This document shows, in pieces, positions 32,932 through 41,692 of a stretch of DNA of 64,000 nucleotides (its first letter is position 1; every line of letters starts with the position of its first letter). The notes under the pieces are model-generated. The model ran no database searches, was not told the DNA's origin, and was given only the letters and a program-made list of their open reading frames with translations. This DNA comes from Gordonia amicalis NBRC 100051 = JCM 11271 (GTDB lineage Bacteria; Actinomycetota; Actinomycetes; Mycobacteriales; Mycobacteriaceae): assembly GCF_000332995.1 (NCBI RefSeq), contig NZ_BANS01000021.1:62001-126000 (forward strand), read 5' to 3'. The position numbers were made by a program, and so were the translations under genes.

Positions 32932-34070
32932 GAGCGGCGCCACACACAACGTTCGACGAGGGAGGTGAGGGCCTGACGGGTCTGGTCGTCCACCGAGGCG
33001 TGCGCGACGACGGCGAGAGCGTCCTCGGCGAGCTCGACGATGCGTTGTTCGACGCGTTCGAGCGCGCCGGTGGATTCCACGACCTCGCGCATCAGTGCCG
33101 CACCGTCGGCGTCGAGGTCCGGGTTGCCGAGGCAGTTGGCCATCACCCGCCGTTCCGTCCAGGTCGCCGATTCCTCGGCCAGTGCCATCAGCATGGTGCG
33201 CTTGCCCTCGCGGATGTCGTCGATCGTCGGCTTCCCGGTGACCTTCTCGTCGCCGAAGACACCGAGGATGTCGTCGCGCAGCTGAAATGCTTCACCGGCG
33301 CTGAGCCCGATGCGGTCGTAGTCGGCCAGGAGGCCGGCGTCCGCGCCGGCGAGCGTGCCACCGAGACGGAGCGGTTGCCCGATGCTGTAGCGGGCGCTCT
33401 TGTATCGGAGGACGCGCACGGTCCGATCAGGATCGGTGTGCTCCTCGGTCTGGCCGAGCATGTCCAGGTACTGCCCCGCGTAGGCCTCGTTGCGCATCTC
33501 CGTCCAGGTCTCGCGCACGGCTTGCCGGACGTCCCGGGGCACGGCGTCGACCGCCGCGGCGACCAGATCGTCCGACCACGACAGGCACATGTCGCCGACG
33601 AGGATCGCAACGGCGGTGCCCCACGTGTCGGAATCGCCGCGGCGCCCGTCGGCGCGATGAGTGTCGGCGAAGTGGCGGTGGACGGTGGGGAGGCCGCGAC
33701 GGGTGTCGGAGTCGTCCATCACGTCGTCGTGGACCAGGGCGGCGAAGTGGAACAACTCGATCGCGGACGCCAACTCGACGACACCGGGCACCGTCTGCCC
33801 ACGTGCCGCGCCTCGAGCACCCCACAGGCAGAAGGCCGCGCGCAGGCGCTTGCCACCGCCGATACGTCCCCCGATGGCATCCACCGCGGGAGTGAGCTCG
33901 GCCCCCACTTTCTGCAGCGTCAGGGCATGGCGGCGGAAGTGCGCGGCCAGGACCTCCTCGACGAGTTCCAGGTCGGTCGTCGCGTCGTCGATCGCGCGGA
34001 GACCGGAGTTCGTGTCGAGGACAGGCCGGTGGGGGAGGGATGAGTCGGTCATCTCTGCGGTCTGTGTCAT
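32928..34070 (-). CDS. crtE: Geranylgeranyl diphosphate synthase
   Basis: A 380-residue E-isoprenyl diphosphate synthase. The first Asp-rich motif is HDDVMDDSD (about 114-122) and the second is LRDDILGVFGD (about 268-278); GGGKRLRAAFCLW at 71-83 binds diphosphate. It makes C20 GGPP for CrtB. ATG 34070 follows a GAAGGG about 8 bases upstream. It is the first gene of a five-gene minus-strand operon in which most junctions overlap by four bases, so supply, modification and glycosylation steps are expressed together. Confidence 0.9.
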   Translation of the reverse strand: MTQTAEMTDSSLPHRPVLDTNSGLRAIDDATTDLELVEEVLAAHFRRHALTLQKVGAELTPAVDAIGGRIGGGKRLRAAFCLWGARGAARGQTVPGVVELASAIELFHFAALVHDDVMDDSDTRRGLPTVHRHFADTHRADGRRGDSDTWGTAVAILVGDMCLSWSDDLVAAAVDAVPRDVRQAVRETWTEMRNEAYAGQYLDMLGQTEEHTDPDRTVRVLRYKSARYSIGQPLRLGGTLAGADAGLLADYDRIGLSAGEAFQLRDDILGVFGDEKVTGKPTIDDIREGKRTMLMALAEESATWTERRVMANCLGNPDLDADGAALMREVVESTGALERVEQRIVELAEDALAVVAHASVDDQTRQALTSLVERCVWRRS

Positions 34071-34195
34071 GTCGAGGCCCTTCGGGGGGTGCGGGTCGGC
34101 TGTCGGGTCCGCCGGCGTATGCGGGTAACCGGTCTTCGGAGCGGTGACACCCGACGGATGGGTGCGGGCTCCGGGATGCCGGTACGTTGGGTCGC

Positions 34196-34489
34196 ATGGC
34201 AGTGGATGCAACGGTTCCCGTGGTGGCGGTCGGTCTGGTCGGCGGTTTCGCGGCGGCGCGATACAGCGGTCGGCGAGAGCTGGGCGGGGTGGTCCTCGCG
34301 ACGGCAGGCGCCTGGTGCACCCGACGGTGGGCGGTCGAGAAGGGGCCGGCGGTGGCGGGCGGTCTGCTCGCCACCTATCTGGCGGCGTTCGGCGGCTCGC
34401 ATCCGCTCGCGAAGAAGATCGGTGCCTGGCCGTCCGTGGGCCTGGTGACGGTTGCCGCCGCCGGCGTGACGGCGATCGCCACGCGCTGA
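34196..34489 (+). CDS. Small hydrophobic membrane protein
   Basis: A 97-residue protein with about three hydrophobic segments (VPVVAVGLVGGFAAARY, VAGGLLATYLAAFGG, VGLVTVAAAGVTAIA) and a basic loop. A TACGTT at 34183-34188 lies 7 bases before ATG 34196, suggesting a leaderless start; TTG 34187 is also in frame. I do not recognise a family. It is divergent from crtE with 125 bases between, and could share regulation with the carotenoid operon, but no functional link is visible. Confidence 0.65.
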   Translation: MAVDATVPVVAVGLVGGFAAARYSGRRELGGVVLATAGAWCTRRWAVEKGPAVAGGLLATYLAAFGGSHPLAKKIGAWPSVGLVTVAAAGVTAIATR

Positions 34490-34557
34490 GTCAGGGTCCC
34501 TCGGACACAGCCGGAATCGTCCCGGGCCGGCCGATGCCGACGTTACGATCGGCTCCC

Positions 34558-35838
34558 ATGACCACGGGATACGGGCGAGCGCGGCAGAATGACATCTACA
34601 CCGCTGGTGTTCACCGACGAAAGCCACGCGTGCCAACCGATTTCGCGGAACTCGAACGTCGCGCCAGACGGGCGATGTCGGCCCGCGCGTGGGCGTACAT
34701 CGGCGGCGGTGCCGGTGAGGGTCGCACGATGGCGGCCAACCGCCGGGCCCTGGACCGCTGGGCGATCGTGCCGCGGATTCTCCGCGATGTCTCCGAGCGA
34801 AACCTCGAGGTGGAACTGTTCGGGCGTCGCATCCCGGCACCGGTGTTGTTCGCGCCGGTGGGTGCCGGGTCCCTGGCTGTTCCGAACGCCGACCGGCTGA
34901 TCGGTCATGCGGCCGCGGAACTCGGTGTGCCGTACATCTTTTCGAACCAGGCGAGTGTGCCGATGGAGACCGTGGCCGCCGAGATGGACGGTGTGGCGCC
35001 AGGTGCGCCGCGATGGTTCCAGCTGTACTGGTCCACCGACGACGAGTTGGTCGACAGCCTGCTCGCCCGTGCGGAGGAGATCGGTGCCGACGCGGTGGTC
35101 GTCACCTTGGACACCACGATGCTCGGATGGCGTCCCCAGGACCTGAACCTGGGATCGCTGCCATTCGCGCGGGGTGAGGGCATCGCGCAGTACACCTCGG
35201 ACCGGCGCTTCGCCGACATCGTCACCGAGCGACTGCGCACCGCCGCCGGGGAACGACCCGAGATCTCCCTCGGCGCCATCGCGACCCTGATCTCGATCAC
35301 CCGCAACGCGCCGGGGCGCTTCCTCGCGAATCTCACGTCGGCCCGACCGCGCGCCGCGGTGCAGACCTTTCTCGACATCTATTCGCGTCCGTCGCTGAGC
35401 TGGGACGATCTCGCGGGGCTGCGCGGGCGGACGTCGCTGCCGATCGTGCTCAAGGGGGTGCTCCATCCCGACGATGCCCGTCGCGCCGTCGACGCCGGGG
35501 TCGACGGCATCATCGTGTCCAACCACGGTGGACGCCAGATCGACGGTGCCGTGAGCACGATCGACGCCCTCGAGGAGATCGCGCCCGCCGTCGACGGCCG
35601 GATCAAGGTGCTCATCGACTCCGGGATCTACACCGGCTCAGACGTTTTCAAGGCACTCGCGCTCGGCGCCGACGCCGCCTGCATCGGCCGGCCGCACATG
35701 TACGGGCTGGCGCTTGCCGGTGCCGACGGTGCACGCGACGCGGTGGCCGACATCATCGCCGAACTCGACCTCACGCTCGGACTCGCCGGCCATACCGACG
35801 TTGCCGCGCTCGGCCGCGATGCGTTGCGGAGGTTGTAG
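34558..35838 (+). CDS. FMN-dependent alpha-hydroxy-acid dehydrogenase/oxidase
   Basis: A 426-residue TIM-barrel enzyme of the lactate dehydrogenase (LldD)/lactate monooxygenase/mandelate dehydrogenase family. The catalytic His323 is in SNHGGRQ, with the FMN-binding Lys in LKGVLHPDDA and the IDSGIYTGSDVFKALALGA phosphate-binding block. It oxidises 2-hydroxy acids; substrate and electron acceptor cannot be settled. TACGAT (34544-34549) lies 8 bases before the ATG, suggesting a nearly leaderless transcript. Repeats and a terminator follow. Confidence 0.88.
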   Translation: MTTGYGRARQNDIYTAGVHRRKPRVPTDFAELERRARRAMSARAWAYIGGGAGEGRTMAANRRALDRWAIVPRILRDVSERNLEVELFGRRIPAPVLFAPVGAGSLAVPNADRLIGHAAAELGVPYIFSNQASVPMETVAAEMDGVAPGAPRWFQLYWSTDDELVDSLLARAEEIGADAVVVTLDTTMLGWRPQDLNLGSLPFARGEGIAQYTSDRRFADIVTERLRTAAGERPEISLGAIATLISITRNAPGRFLANLTSARPRAAVQTFLDIYSRPSLSWDDLAGLRGRTSLPIVLKGVLHPDDARRAVDAGVDGIIVSNHGGRQIDGAVSTIDALEEIAPAVDGRIKVLIDSGIYTGSDVFKALALGADAACIGRPHMYGLALAGADGARDAVADIIAELDLTLGLAGHTDVAALGRDALRRL

Positions 35839-35860
35839 GCGCGCGTTTCGACACGGCGCC

Positions 35861-35932
35861 TCGCTGCGCTCGGTGCCGGCTCAACGGGCGGGGAGGGGTC
35901 GTCGCTGCGCTCGGTGCCGGCTCAACGGGCGG
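35861..35932 (+). repeat. 31-base direct repeat downstream of hydroxyacid dehydrogenase
   Basis: A 31-base word starting TCGCTGCGCTCGGTGCC and ending CAACGGGCGG occurs at 35861-35891 and at 35902-35932. It lies directly after the stop codon, like the other repeats of this window, and is followed by a terminator. Confidence 0.8.
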
Positions 35933-35966
35933 AGGAACGAGCGGAGGGGTGGCTCAGAAGGCCGAA

Positions 35967-36001
35967 AAGCCCGTCCCGCTCGCGATGAGCGGGACGGGCT
36001 T
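35967..36001. terminator. Bidirectional terminator
   Basis: AAGCCCGTCCCGCT (35967-35980) and AGCGGGACGGGCTT (35988-36001) pair perfectly around a 7-base loop. The reading on the minus strand ends in a T-run. It separates the convergent hydroxyacid dehydrogenase and MpaB-type oxygenase genes. Confidence 0.85.
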
Positions 36002-36022
36002 CCCCCAACCGGGAACCGGAAC

Positions 36023-36979
36023 TCAGACCAGAGGGCGACCGGTGCGCATCCGCCACCGGACGTCGGCGAGCAGCAGGTTGAACGGGAAGCTGCGAACCGG
36101 CTTGGGTGCGCGGGTGATGATCGCCCGGAGTGCGGCGTTGTGCTTGTCGAAGAACAGTTGCTGCCACGGCGACAGTCGCACGTCCATCTTCCGGCGGAAG
36201 TTCTCCGGCAGGAAGCCGATGGCCAGGATCTCGAAGTACCAGCCCAGTAGCTTGGCCACGATCGGACCCAGGAACTCGGCGCGGGCGATCTTCATCAGGT
36301 ACTCACGGATGACCGGGTCGATCTCGAGAGTCTCGACGGTCTCGTTCCAGTACTCCTCGAAGGCCGCTCGATCGGCCGGCCAGGCCTCGCGCGGGACCTG
36401 CAGCGTGGTGCCCAGGACGGCGCCGGCCTGGTAGAAATCGTCGGACACCTCGGTCATCCCGCCGAAGATCCGATGGACGTCCTCGGTGCCGCGGTACAGG
36501 CAGGCCGCGACCCACAGCTGCAGCTTCGGGTCGAAGGCGTTGTATTTGACCGGGCTGTCGGTGGTGGACCGGACCTGCGCGTGGGCTTTGCCGATCGCCT
36601 TGCGGTAGGCCTTGCGGTCCTTGGCGCTGCCCAGACCGGCGACCGCGAGGTAGCTCAGAGTGGTGCGACCGCGCTTGAGGGGATGCTTGAACAGATTCCC
36701 GGAGTCGACGCGGCTCTCGTACACGCCGTAACCCACCGCCGGCAGGCTCAGCTGCATGATGACGTTCGCCGCGCCGGCGAGGACGCCGATGCCCAACGGA
36801 TCGAGGTTCTGTGCGGAGGGGAGCGCGTCCAGTTCGGCGCGGGACATGCGTGCGGTCGACGGCAGGAACTCGGTGTCCGGCTTCTCCGCGGCGAGGAACT
36901 GCTCGATCTCGGGTGTGGCGTCGGCCGACGTTCGCGGCGACAGGGCCGAGCTTCCACTGGTGATAGGCTCCGATGCCAT
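36023..36979 (-). CDS. MpaB/DUF2236-family oxygenase
   Basis: A 318-residue protein of the MpaB/Lcp-like (DUF2236) family, recognised by GIGVLAGAANVIMQLS, KRGRTTLSYLAVAGLG, FDPKLQLWVAACLYRG and the long C-terminal helices ending in LLADVRWRMR. Some members are heme-b oxygenases cleaving polyisoprenoids; others are uncharacterised. ATG 36979 has GGAGGGG upstream. It is divergent from a TetR gene across an 83-base region with palindromes, so it is probably TetR-controlled. The substrate is unknown. Confidence 0.82.
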   Translation of the reverse strand: MASEPITSGSSALSPRTSADATPEIEQFLAAEKPDTEFLPSTARMSRAELDALPSAQNLDPLGIGVLAGAANVIMQLSLPAVGYGVYESRVDSGNLFKHPLKRGRTTLSYLAVAGLGSAKDRKAYRKAIGKAHAQVRSTTDSPVKYNAFDPKLQLWVAACLYRGTEDVHRIFGGMTEVSDDFYQAGAVLGTTLQVPREAWPADRAAFEEYWNETVETLEIDPVIREYLMKIARAEFLGPIVAKLLGWYFEILAIGFLPENFRRKMDVRLSPWQQLFFDKHNAALRAIITRAPKPVRSFPFNLLLADVRWRMRTGRPLV

Positions 36980-37003
36980 CGAACCCCTCCTGGCCGGATT
37001 TAG

Positions 37004-37031
37004 GAAACGTTTGCTTCCCGTTTTATAAAAC
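37004..37031. promoter_or_regulatory. Operator region between oxygenase and tetR
   Basis: GTTTTATAAAAC (37020-37031) is a perfect AT-rich palindrome, and AAACGTTT (37006-37013) is a second one. They sit midway between the divergent MpaB-type oxygenase gene and the tetR gene and are the likely binding sites of that regulator. Confidence 0.6.
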
Positions 37032-37062
37032 ATGAACTTACTGGGGTGTCAAGATAGGAACC

Positions 37063-37767
37063 ATGGGAAGAGGACCTTCGACCCCGGAAACCGGGTCCGA
37101 CGCCGCTGCGTCGGATACGGCTGCTTCCCTCCGCGCGTACGGCGGCGAGGGTGGCGACACCCGGGTCGCGCGACGCCGCGCATCGCTGATCGACGCAGCT
37201 CTGGACCTGCTCGGCGCCGATGACGCGGAGGCGGTCACGGTGCGCGGAGTCTGTCGGCGGGCCGGCCTGACCGCACGATACTTCTACGAGAGTTTCGAGT
37301 CGGTCGACCAGCTCGTCGGTGTGGTGTACGACGAGGTCATCGAGGAGATCGCACATTCGAGCCTCGCCGCGTTCTCTGAGGGCGCGACCATGCGCGCCAA
37401 GGTGGCCGGAGCGGTCGCCGCGATCGTCGACCTCATCGATCAGGATCGGCGCAAGGGTCGACTGCTGTTCTCGCAAGCCCTGCTGAGCCCGGTGATCGCA
37501 GCGAAGCGGATGGAGTCCACCACACTGTTCGCGGATCTGACGCTCCAGAGCACCTCGACGATTCTCGATGTGCACGTCGGCCCCGCGCAGGCGACGGGCG
37601 TGGCGCATTACCAGGTGGGTGGGTTGAGTCGCCTGCTCGCGGCCTGGCTCGAGGGCGACGTCGAGCTCACGAAGTCGGACGTCGTGGACCTCAGCATCGC
37701 GTTGCTCGTGTCCCCCGCGGAGATCCTGGAGAAGAGCCTGTCCCACCGCAGCGCCGATGGTGAGTAG
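37063..37767 (+). CDS. TetR-family transcriptional regulator (divergent from oxygenase)
   Basis: A 234-residue TetR protein with a 35-residue disordered N-terminal extension. The HTH (about 38-85) contains LIDAALDLLGADDAEAVTVRGVCRRAGL and TARYFYESFESVDQL. ATG 37063 follows an AGGAA. Its divergence from the MpaB oxygenase gene with palindromes between suggests local repression. The last 11 bases overlap the upstream-most possible start of the next TetR gene, but that gene probably starts later. Confidence 0.88.
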   Translation: MGRGPSTPETGSDAAASDTAASLRAYGGEGGDTRVARRRASLIDAALDLLGADDAEAVTVRGVCRRAGLTARYFYESFESVDQLVGVVYDEVIEEIAHSSLAAFSEGATMRAKVAGAVAAIVDLIDQDRRKGRLLFSQALLSPVIAAKRMESTTLFADLTLQSTSTILDVHVGPAQATGVAHYQVGGLSRLLAAWLEGDVELTKSDVVDLSIALLVSPAEILEKSLSHRSADGE

Positions 37768-37795
37768 TGCCGCGCGTGGAGATATGTTTGAACCC

Positions 37796-38443
37796 ATGAA
37801 CAGCGGAACCGGCGAAACCGACGTACGACCGGCGAAGCAACCTCTCGGCGCGTGGCGTGACTACGGCGAGCCCGAGCTCCCGATCCCGCTGGCGGCGGCC
37901 CTCGAGGCGTTCGCCGAGCAGGGCTATCACGGCACGTCGGTCAGAGAGGTCGCCGCGCGGGCGAACCTCTCGGTGCCGGGGCTGTACCACCACTACCCGT
38001 CGAAGCAGTCCCTGTTGCAGGGTCTGCTCGAGCGGACGATGACCGACCTGCTGGCCCGGTCGGAGGCGGCGATCCTCGAAGCCGGACCGGAGCCGGTGAA
38101 GCAGTTCGACGCGGTCGTCGAATCCTTGCTGCGGTTCCACATGTACCGCCGGGAGCAGGCATTCGTCGGATCCACGGAGATCCGGAGTCTCGACGACGAC
38201 TACCGGCCGAAGTACATCGCCCACCGGGACCGTCAGCAGCGGATGGTCGACGAGATCGTCTTCGCCGGCGTGGAGGCGGGCGACTTCACCACCGAGTACC
38301 CGAAGGATGCGGCCCGCGCGGTGGCCACGATGTGTGTGGGTGTCTCGACGTGGTTCAAACTCGACGGACTGCTGGGCCCGGACGAGCTGATCGCGCGGAA
38401 TCTTCAGCTGGCCCGTGCCCTGGTGGGTTACCGCACCACCTGA
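37796..38443 (+). CDS. TetR-family regulator of acyl-CoA metabolism (context)
   Basis: A 215-residue TetR protein. The HTH (about 27-72) contains ALEAFAEQGYHGTSVREVAARANLSVPGLYHHYPSKQSLL; the ligand domain includes the EIRSLDDDYRPKYIAHRD block seen in mycobacterial TetR proteins linked to fatty-acid genes. ATG 37796 is chosen because TATGTT (37783-37788) could be the -10 of a leaderless transcript; ATG 37784 and 37757 are in frame. It lies upstream of an acyl-CoA dehydrogenase, so it may sense acyl-CoA. Confidence 0.82.
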   Translation: MNSGTGETDVRPAKQPLGAWRDYGEPELPIPLAAALEAFAEQGYHGTSVREVAARANLSVPGLYHHYPSKQSLLQGLLERTMTDLLARSEAAILEAGPEPVKQFDAVVESLLRFHMYRREQAFVGSTEIRSLDDDYRPKYIAHRDRQQRMVDEIVFAGVEAGDFTTEYPKDAARAVATMCVGVSTWFKLDGLLGPDELIARNLQLARALVGYRTT

Positions 38444-38566
38444 GGGCACGGATTTCACCCGGTCAGCCTTGACCAGGATGACATCGCCTGGCAAGGTATG
38501 GACGGCCGAACGATCGCTCGGTCGGCGTCGGGTAAAGTTCCCGTCGGTCCAGCCAAAGGAGTCACG

Positions 38567-39781
38567 ATGCCCATAGACCTGCGCCACGATCCCGCGGTGG
38601 TCGAGCTGGTCGAGAAGACCGAACGTTTCGTCCGCGAGTACGTGTTGCCGCTCGAGGATGCGAACGCCGGCGACATCACCGCAGCCGGCGGAGACGACCT
38701 GCGCCGCGAGATGAATGCAAAGGCCAAGGCGGAGGGCATCTTCGCCCCGCACGCACCGGTCGAGTTCGGCGGTCTCGGCCTGAACATGACCGACCGCGCG
38801 CCGGTCTTCGAGGCGGCGGGCTACTCCACCTTCGGTCCTGTCGCGCTGCACATCGGCGCGCCGGATGAGGGCAACATCCACATGCTCGAGCGCATCGCCA
38901 GCGAAGAGCAGCGCCACAAGTATCTCGCCCCGCTCGCCACCGGCGAGGTGCGGTCGGCCTTCGCGATGACCGAACCGGCGCCGGGCGCGGGCTCGGACCC
39001 CAATGCGCTGCGTACGCAGGCCGTCCGCGCCGACGGCGGCTGGAAGATCAACGGCAAGAAGCACTTCATCACCGGCGCCGAGGGCGCGGGCTTCTTCATC
39101 ATCATGGCCCGCACGGCCGGCTCGCCCGGTGACCGCGGCGGCGCCACGATGTTCCTGGCTCCGGCCGACACCCCGGGAATCACCGTCGGTCGCCACATCA
39201 ACACCATCGACAAGGCGATGATCGGCGGACACTGCGAGGTCACCTTCGACGACCTCTTCGTTCCCGACGCCGACATCCTCGGCGAGGTCGACGAGGGCTA
39301 CCGCTACGCACAGGTCCGGCTCGGACCGGCCCGCATGACCCATGTCATGCGCTGGCTCGGCGCCGCCAAACGCTGCCACGACGTCGCGGTCGACTATGTC
39401 TCGCGCCGTGAGGGATTCGGTGGCCGACTTGGCGACCTCGGCATGATCCAGCAGATGATCGCAGACAACGAGATCGACCTCGCCGCATCGCGTGCGCTCC
39501 TGCTCAAGGCCTGTCATGAACTGGACCTGGGCAACCACGCGTCCGACGAGACCTCGATCGCGAAGACCTTTGCCGGTGAAGCATATTCGCGCATCGCCGA
39601 CCGCAGCATCCAGATGTGCGGCGGCCTCGGGGTCTCCGCCGACCTGCCGATCGCCCGCCTGTCGCAGGAACTTCGTCCGTTCCGCGTCTACGACGGTCCG
39701 TCCGAGGTCCACCGCTGGGCCATCGCGCGCCGCGCCGTCGGCCGCGCGAAGAAGGCACAGGCCGCGGCGGGTGCGAAATGA
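38567..39781 (+). CDS. Acyl-CoA dehydrogenase
   Basis: A 404-residue flavoenzyme. FAD/substrate blocks FAMTEPAPGAGSD (about 124-136) and the C-terminal IQMCGGLGVSADLPIARLSQELRPFRVYDGPSEVHRW are typical. It introduces the first double bond in beta-oxidation of an acyl-CoA or in branched/alicyclic acid degradation; the chain type is not readable. AAAGGAG precedes ATG 38567. It overlaps the phosphotransferase gene by four bases, a pairing that recurs in fatty-acid loci and in eukaryotic ACAD10/11 fusions. Confidence 0.9.
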   Translation: MPIDLRHDPAVVELVEKTERFVREYVLPLEDANAGDITAAGGDDLRREMNAKAKAEGIFAPHAPVEFGGLGLNMTDRAPVFEAAGYSTFGPVALHIGAPDEGNIHMLERIASEEQRHKYLAPLATGEVRSAFAMTEPAPGAGSDPNALRTQAVRADGGWKINGKKHFITGAEGAGFFIIMARTAGSPGDRGGATMFLAPADTPGITVGRHINTIDKAMIGGHCEVTFDDLFVPDADILGEVDEGYRYAQVRLGPARMTHVMRWLGAAKRCHDVAVDYVSRREGFGGRLGDLGMIQQMIADNEIDLAASRALLLKACHELDLGNHASDETSIAKTFAGEAYSRIADRSIQMCGGLGVSADLPIARLSQELRPFRVYDGPSEVHRWAIARRAVGRAKKAQAAAGAK

Positions 39782-40794
39782 CCGGAGTCGAATCAGCTCT
39801 CGAGGCGGACAAACTCCGCCGACTCCTCGTCGACAGCGGCGTCGAAGTCGCCGGTGACCTGTCCATCGACCTGATCAGTGGCGGCAAGTCGAATCTGACC
39901 TACACCGTCACCGACGGCCACACGAAGTGGGTGGCGCGTCGTCCACCGACTGGTGGACTCACGCCGTCCGCCCACGACATGAACCGCGAGTGGGCTGTCA
40001 CCAGTGCGCTGCAGTCGACCTCGGTGCCGGTCGCGCGAACTGTCGCCTTCGACTCCGACGGGTCGATCATCGGGGCACCCTGCACGGTCGTCGAATTCGT
40101 CGACGGCCGGGTGGTGCGCACCGCCGAGGATCTCGCCGTGTACTCCGACGAGGAGGTGGCCGCCAATCTCGACGGTCTCGTCCGGACGCTCGCCGACCTG
40201 CACGCCGTCGACTACCACGCCGTCGGTCTCGGCGACTTCGGACGGCCGGCCGGATTCGCTGCGCGACAGGTCAAACTGTGGGCCCGTCAGTGGGGTCACG
40301 TGAAGACCCGCGAGCTGCCCGACGTGGACCGCCTCGTCGAAGCGCTGTCCGAGCGTGTGCCCGAGAAGGCCCGGGAATCGGTGGTGCACGGGGACTTCCG
40401 CGTCGACAACACGATCGTGGACGCGAACGACCCGGCACGCATCGCCGCTGTCGTGGACTGGGAGATGTCGACGCTCGGCGATCCACTGACCGACGTCGCG
40501 CTCATGTGCGTGTACCGGACCGGTGCCTTCGACCAGGTGCTCGGCTTCTCCGCGGCGTGGACCAGCGATCGCTACGCATCCGTGGACGAGATCGCGCAGA
40601 AGTATGCCACCGCAACCGGTTCCGACCTCGGCGACTGGGACTTCTACCTCGGTCTCGCCAACCTGAAGCTCGGCGTGATCGCCGAGGGCATCACCTACCG
40701 TGCCCTCTCGGGCGCGTCGTCGGGCGACGGCGCCGAGCGTGCGGGTGAGGCCACCGCGGCTTTCATCGCCGACGGTCTGCGTCACATCAGCTGA
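39778..40794 (+). CDS. Aminoglycoside-phosphotransferase-fold kinase (ACAD10/11-like)
   Basis: A 338-residue APH-fold protein. The catalytic loop is VVHGDFRVDNTIVD (about 201-214) and the metal-binding Asp is in VVDWEMSTLGDP. The N-lobe has GGKSNLTY and KWVARRPP. Related kinase domains fused to acyl-CoA dehydrogenases in ACAD10/11 phosphorylate 4-hydroxyacyl-CoA. Its four-base overlap with the acyl-CoA dehydrogenase start/stop here suggests the same joint reaction, not antibiotic resistance. Substrate is inferred from this context. Confidence 0.85.
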   Translation: MTGVESALEADKLRRLLVDSGVEVAGDLSIDLISGGKSNLTYTVTDGHTKWVARRPPTGGLTPSAHDMNREWAVTSALQSTSVPVARTVAFDSDGSIIGAPCTVVEFVDGRVVRTAEDLAVYSDEEVAANLDGLVRTLADLHAVDYHAVGLGDFGRPAGFAARQVKLWARQWGHVKTRELPDVDRLVEALSERVPEKARESVVHGDFRVDNTIVDANDPARIAAVVDWEMSTLGDPLTDVALMCVYRTGAFDQVLGFSAAWTSDRYASVDEIAQKYATATGSDLGDWDFYLGLANLKLGVIAEGITYRALSGASSGDGAERAGEATAAFIADGLRHIS

Positions 40795-40832
40795 GAGTCA
40801 CATGGGAACAGTCAGAATACGGGGACAAGTGC

Positions 40833-41579
40833 ATGAGTGAAGTGTCGAAGAACCGGTCCGCGTTGGTCACCGGCGCGTCCCGTGGCATCGGAGCGGCGAT
40901 CGCCGAACGGTTCGCCGCGGACGGTTGGGACCTGACGATCAGTGCCCGAGGCCGGGAAGCGTTGGAGAAGAAGGCGGCCGAGCTCCGCGAGCACGGCGCC
41001 GGCCGGGTGGAGGTCGTCCCGGCCGACATGACCGATGCCGAAGCGATCGCCGCACTCGGCACCGCCCATGCGGAGGCATTCGGGCGATGCGACGCGCTGA
41101 TCATCAACGCGGGCATGGGCTCCAAGGGTGCGGTGGCGGATATGCCGGTCAAGCGTTTCGACCGTCTCTACGAGGTCAACGTGCGGGCGCCGTACATCCT
41201 GCTGCAGTCGGTACTGCCGATGCTGCGGACGACGGCGGAAGCCAACGGGACGGCGAAAGTCATTGCCGTGGCGTCGATCACCGGCGTCTACCCCGAGCCC
41301 GAGCTGTCCGCCTACGGCGCGACCAAGGCCGCGTTGATCTCGCTGTGCGAGACGTTCAACCTCGAGGAGTCGGAGAACGGCGTGAGTGCGACGACGATCG
41401 CGCCGGGTTACGTTGCCACCGACATGACCGACTGGCTCAAGGACCGCATCTCCAAGGACGAGATGATCACGGCCGCCGATGTCGCCGTCGTCGCACATTC
41501 GGTCACGCAGCTGTCGCGGTATGCAGTGCTGCCGAACGTGGTGCTCACGCGTCCGGGCACGAATCTGCATCGGGCCTAG
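40833..41579 (+). CDS. Short-chain dehydrogenase/reductase
   Basis: A 248-residue classical SDR. The cofactor motif TGASRGIG is at about 13-20, NAG at about 90, and the catalytic Ser-Tyr-Lys in VASITGVYP and SAYGATKAAL. An Arg (ARGRE) after the second strand suggests NADP(H) preference. It lies 38 bases after the phosphotransferase gene with a weak ribosome binding site, so it may act on the same acyl or hydroxyacyl substrate. The operon ends at a nested hairpin. Confidence 0.87.
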   Translation: MSEVSKNRSALVTGASRGIGAAIAERFAADGWDLTISARGREALEKKAAELREHGAGRVEVVPADMTDAEAIAALGTAHAEAFGRCDALIINAGMGSKGAVADMPVKRFDRLYEVNVRAPYILLQSVLPMLRTTAEANGTAKVIAVASITGVYPEPELSAYGATKAALISLCETFNLEESENGVSATTIAPGYVATDMTDWLKDRISKDEMITAADVAVVAHSVTQLSRYAVLPNVVLTRPGTNLHRA

Positions 41580-41582
41580 CAG

Positions 41583-41675
41583 GCGTCGAACACAACGAGG
41601 AGCCGTGTCGAACGCCCCTGTCGCGGGGGTGATTTCGGCACGGCTCCTCGTTGTGCGTGGTTGCTCGACGCGCAC
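41583..41675. terminator. Nested palindromic terminator
   Basis: CACAACGAGGAGCCGTG (41591-41607) pairs perfectly over 17 bases with CACGGCTCCTCGTTGTG (41639-41655). The arms are extended by GCGTCGA (41583-41589) and TCGACGC (41669-41675) and enclose a smaller CCCC/GGGG stem. It separates the convergent SDR and histidine phosphatase genes. Confidence 0.8.
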
Positions 41676-41692
41676 ACACCATGCCGCTGGAC

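Noticed and set aside
39778..40794. Aminoglycoside resistance kinase
   Set aside because: The APH fold is shared, but the four-base overlap with an acyl-CoA dehydrogenase and the ACAD10/11-like pairing argue for acyl metabolism.
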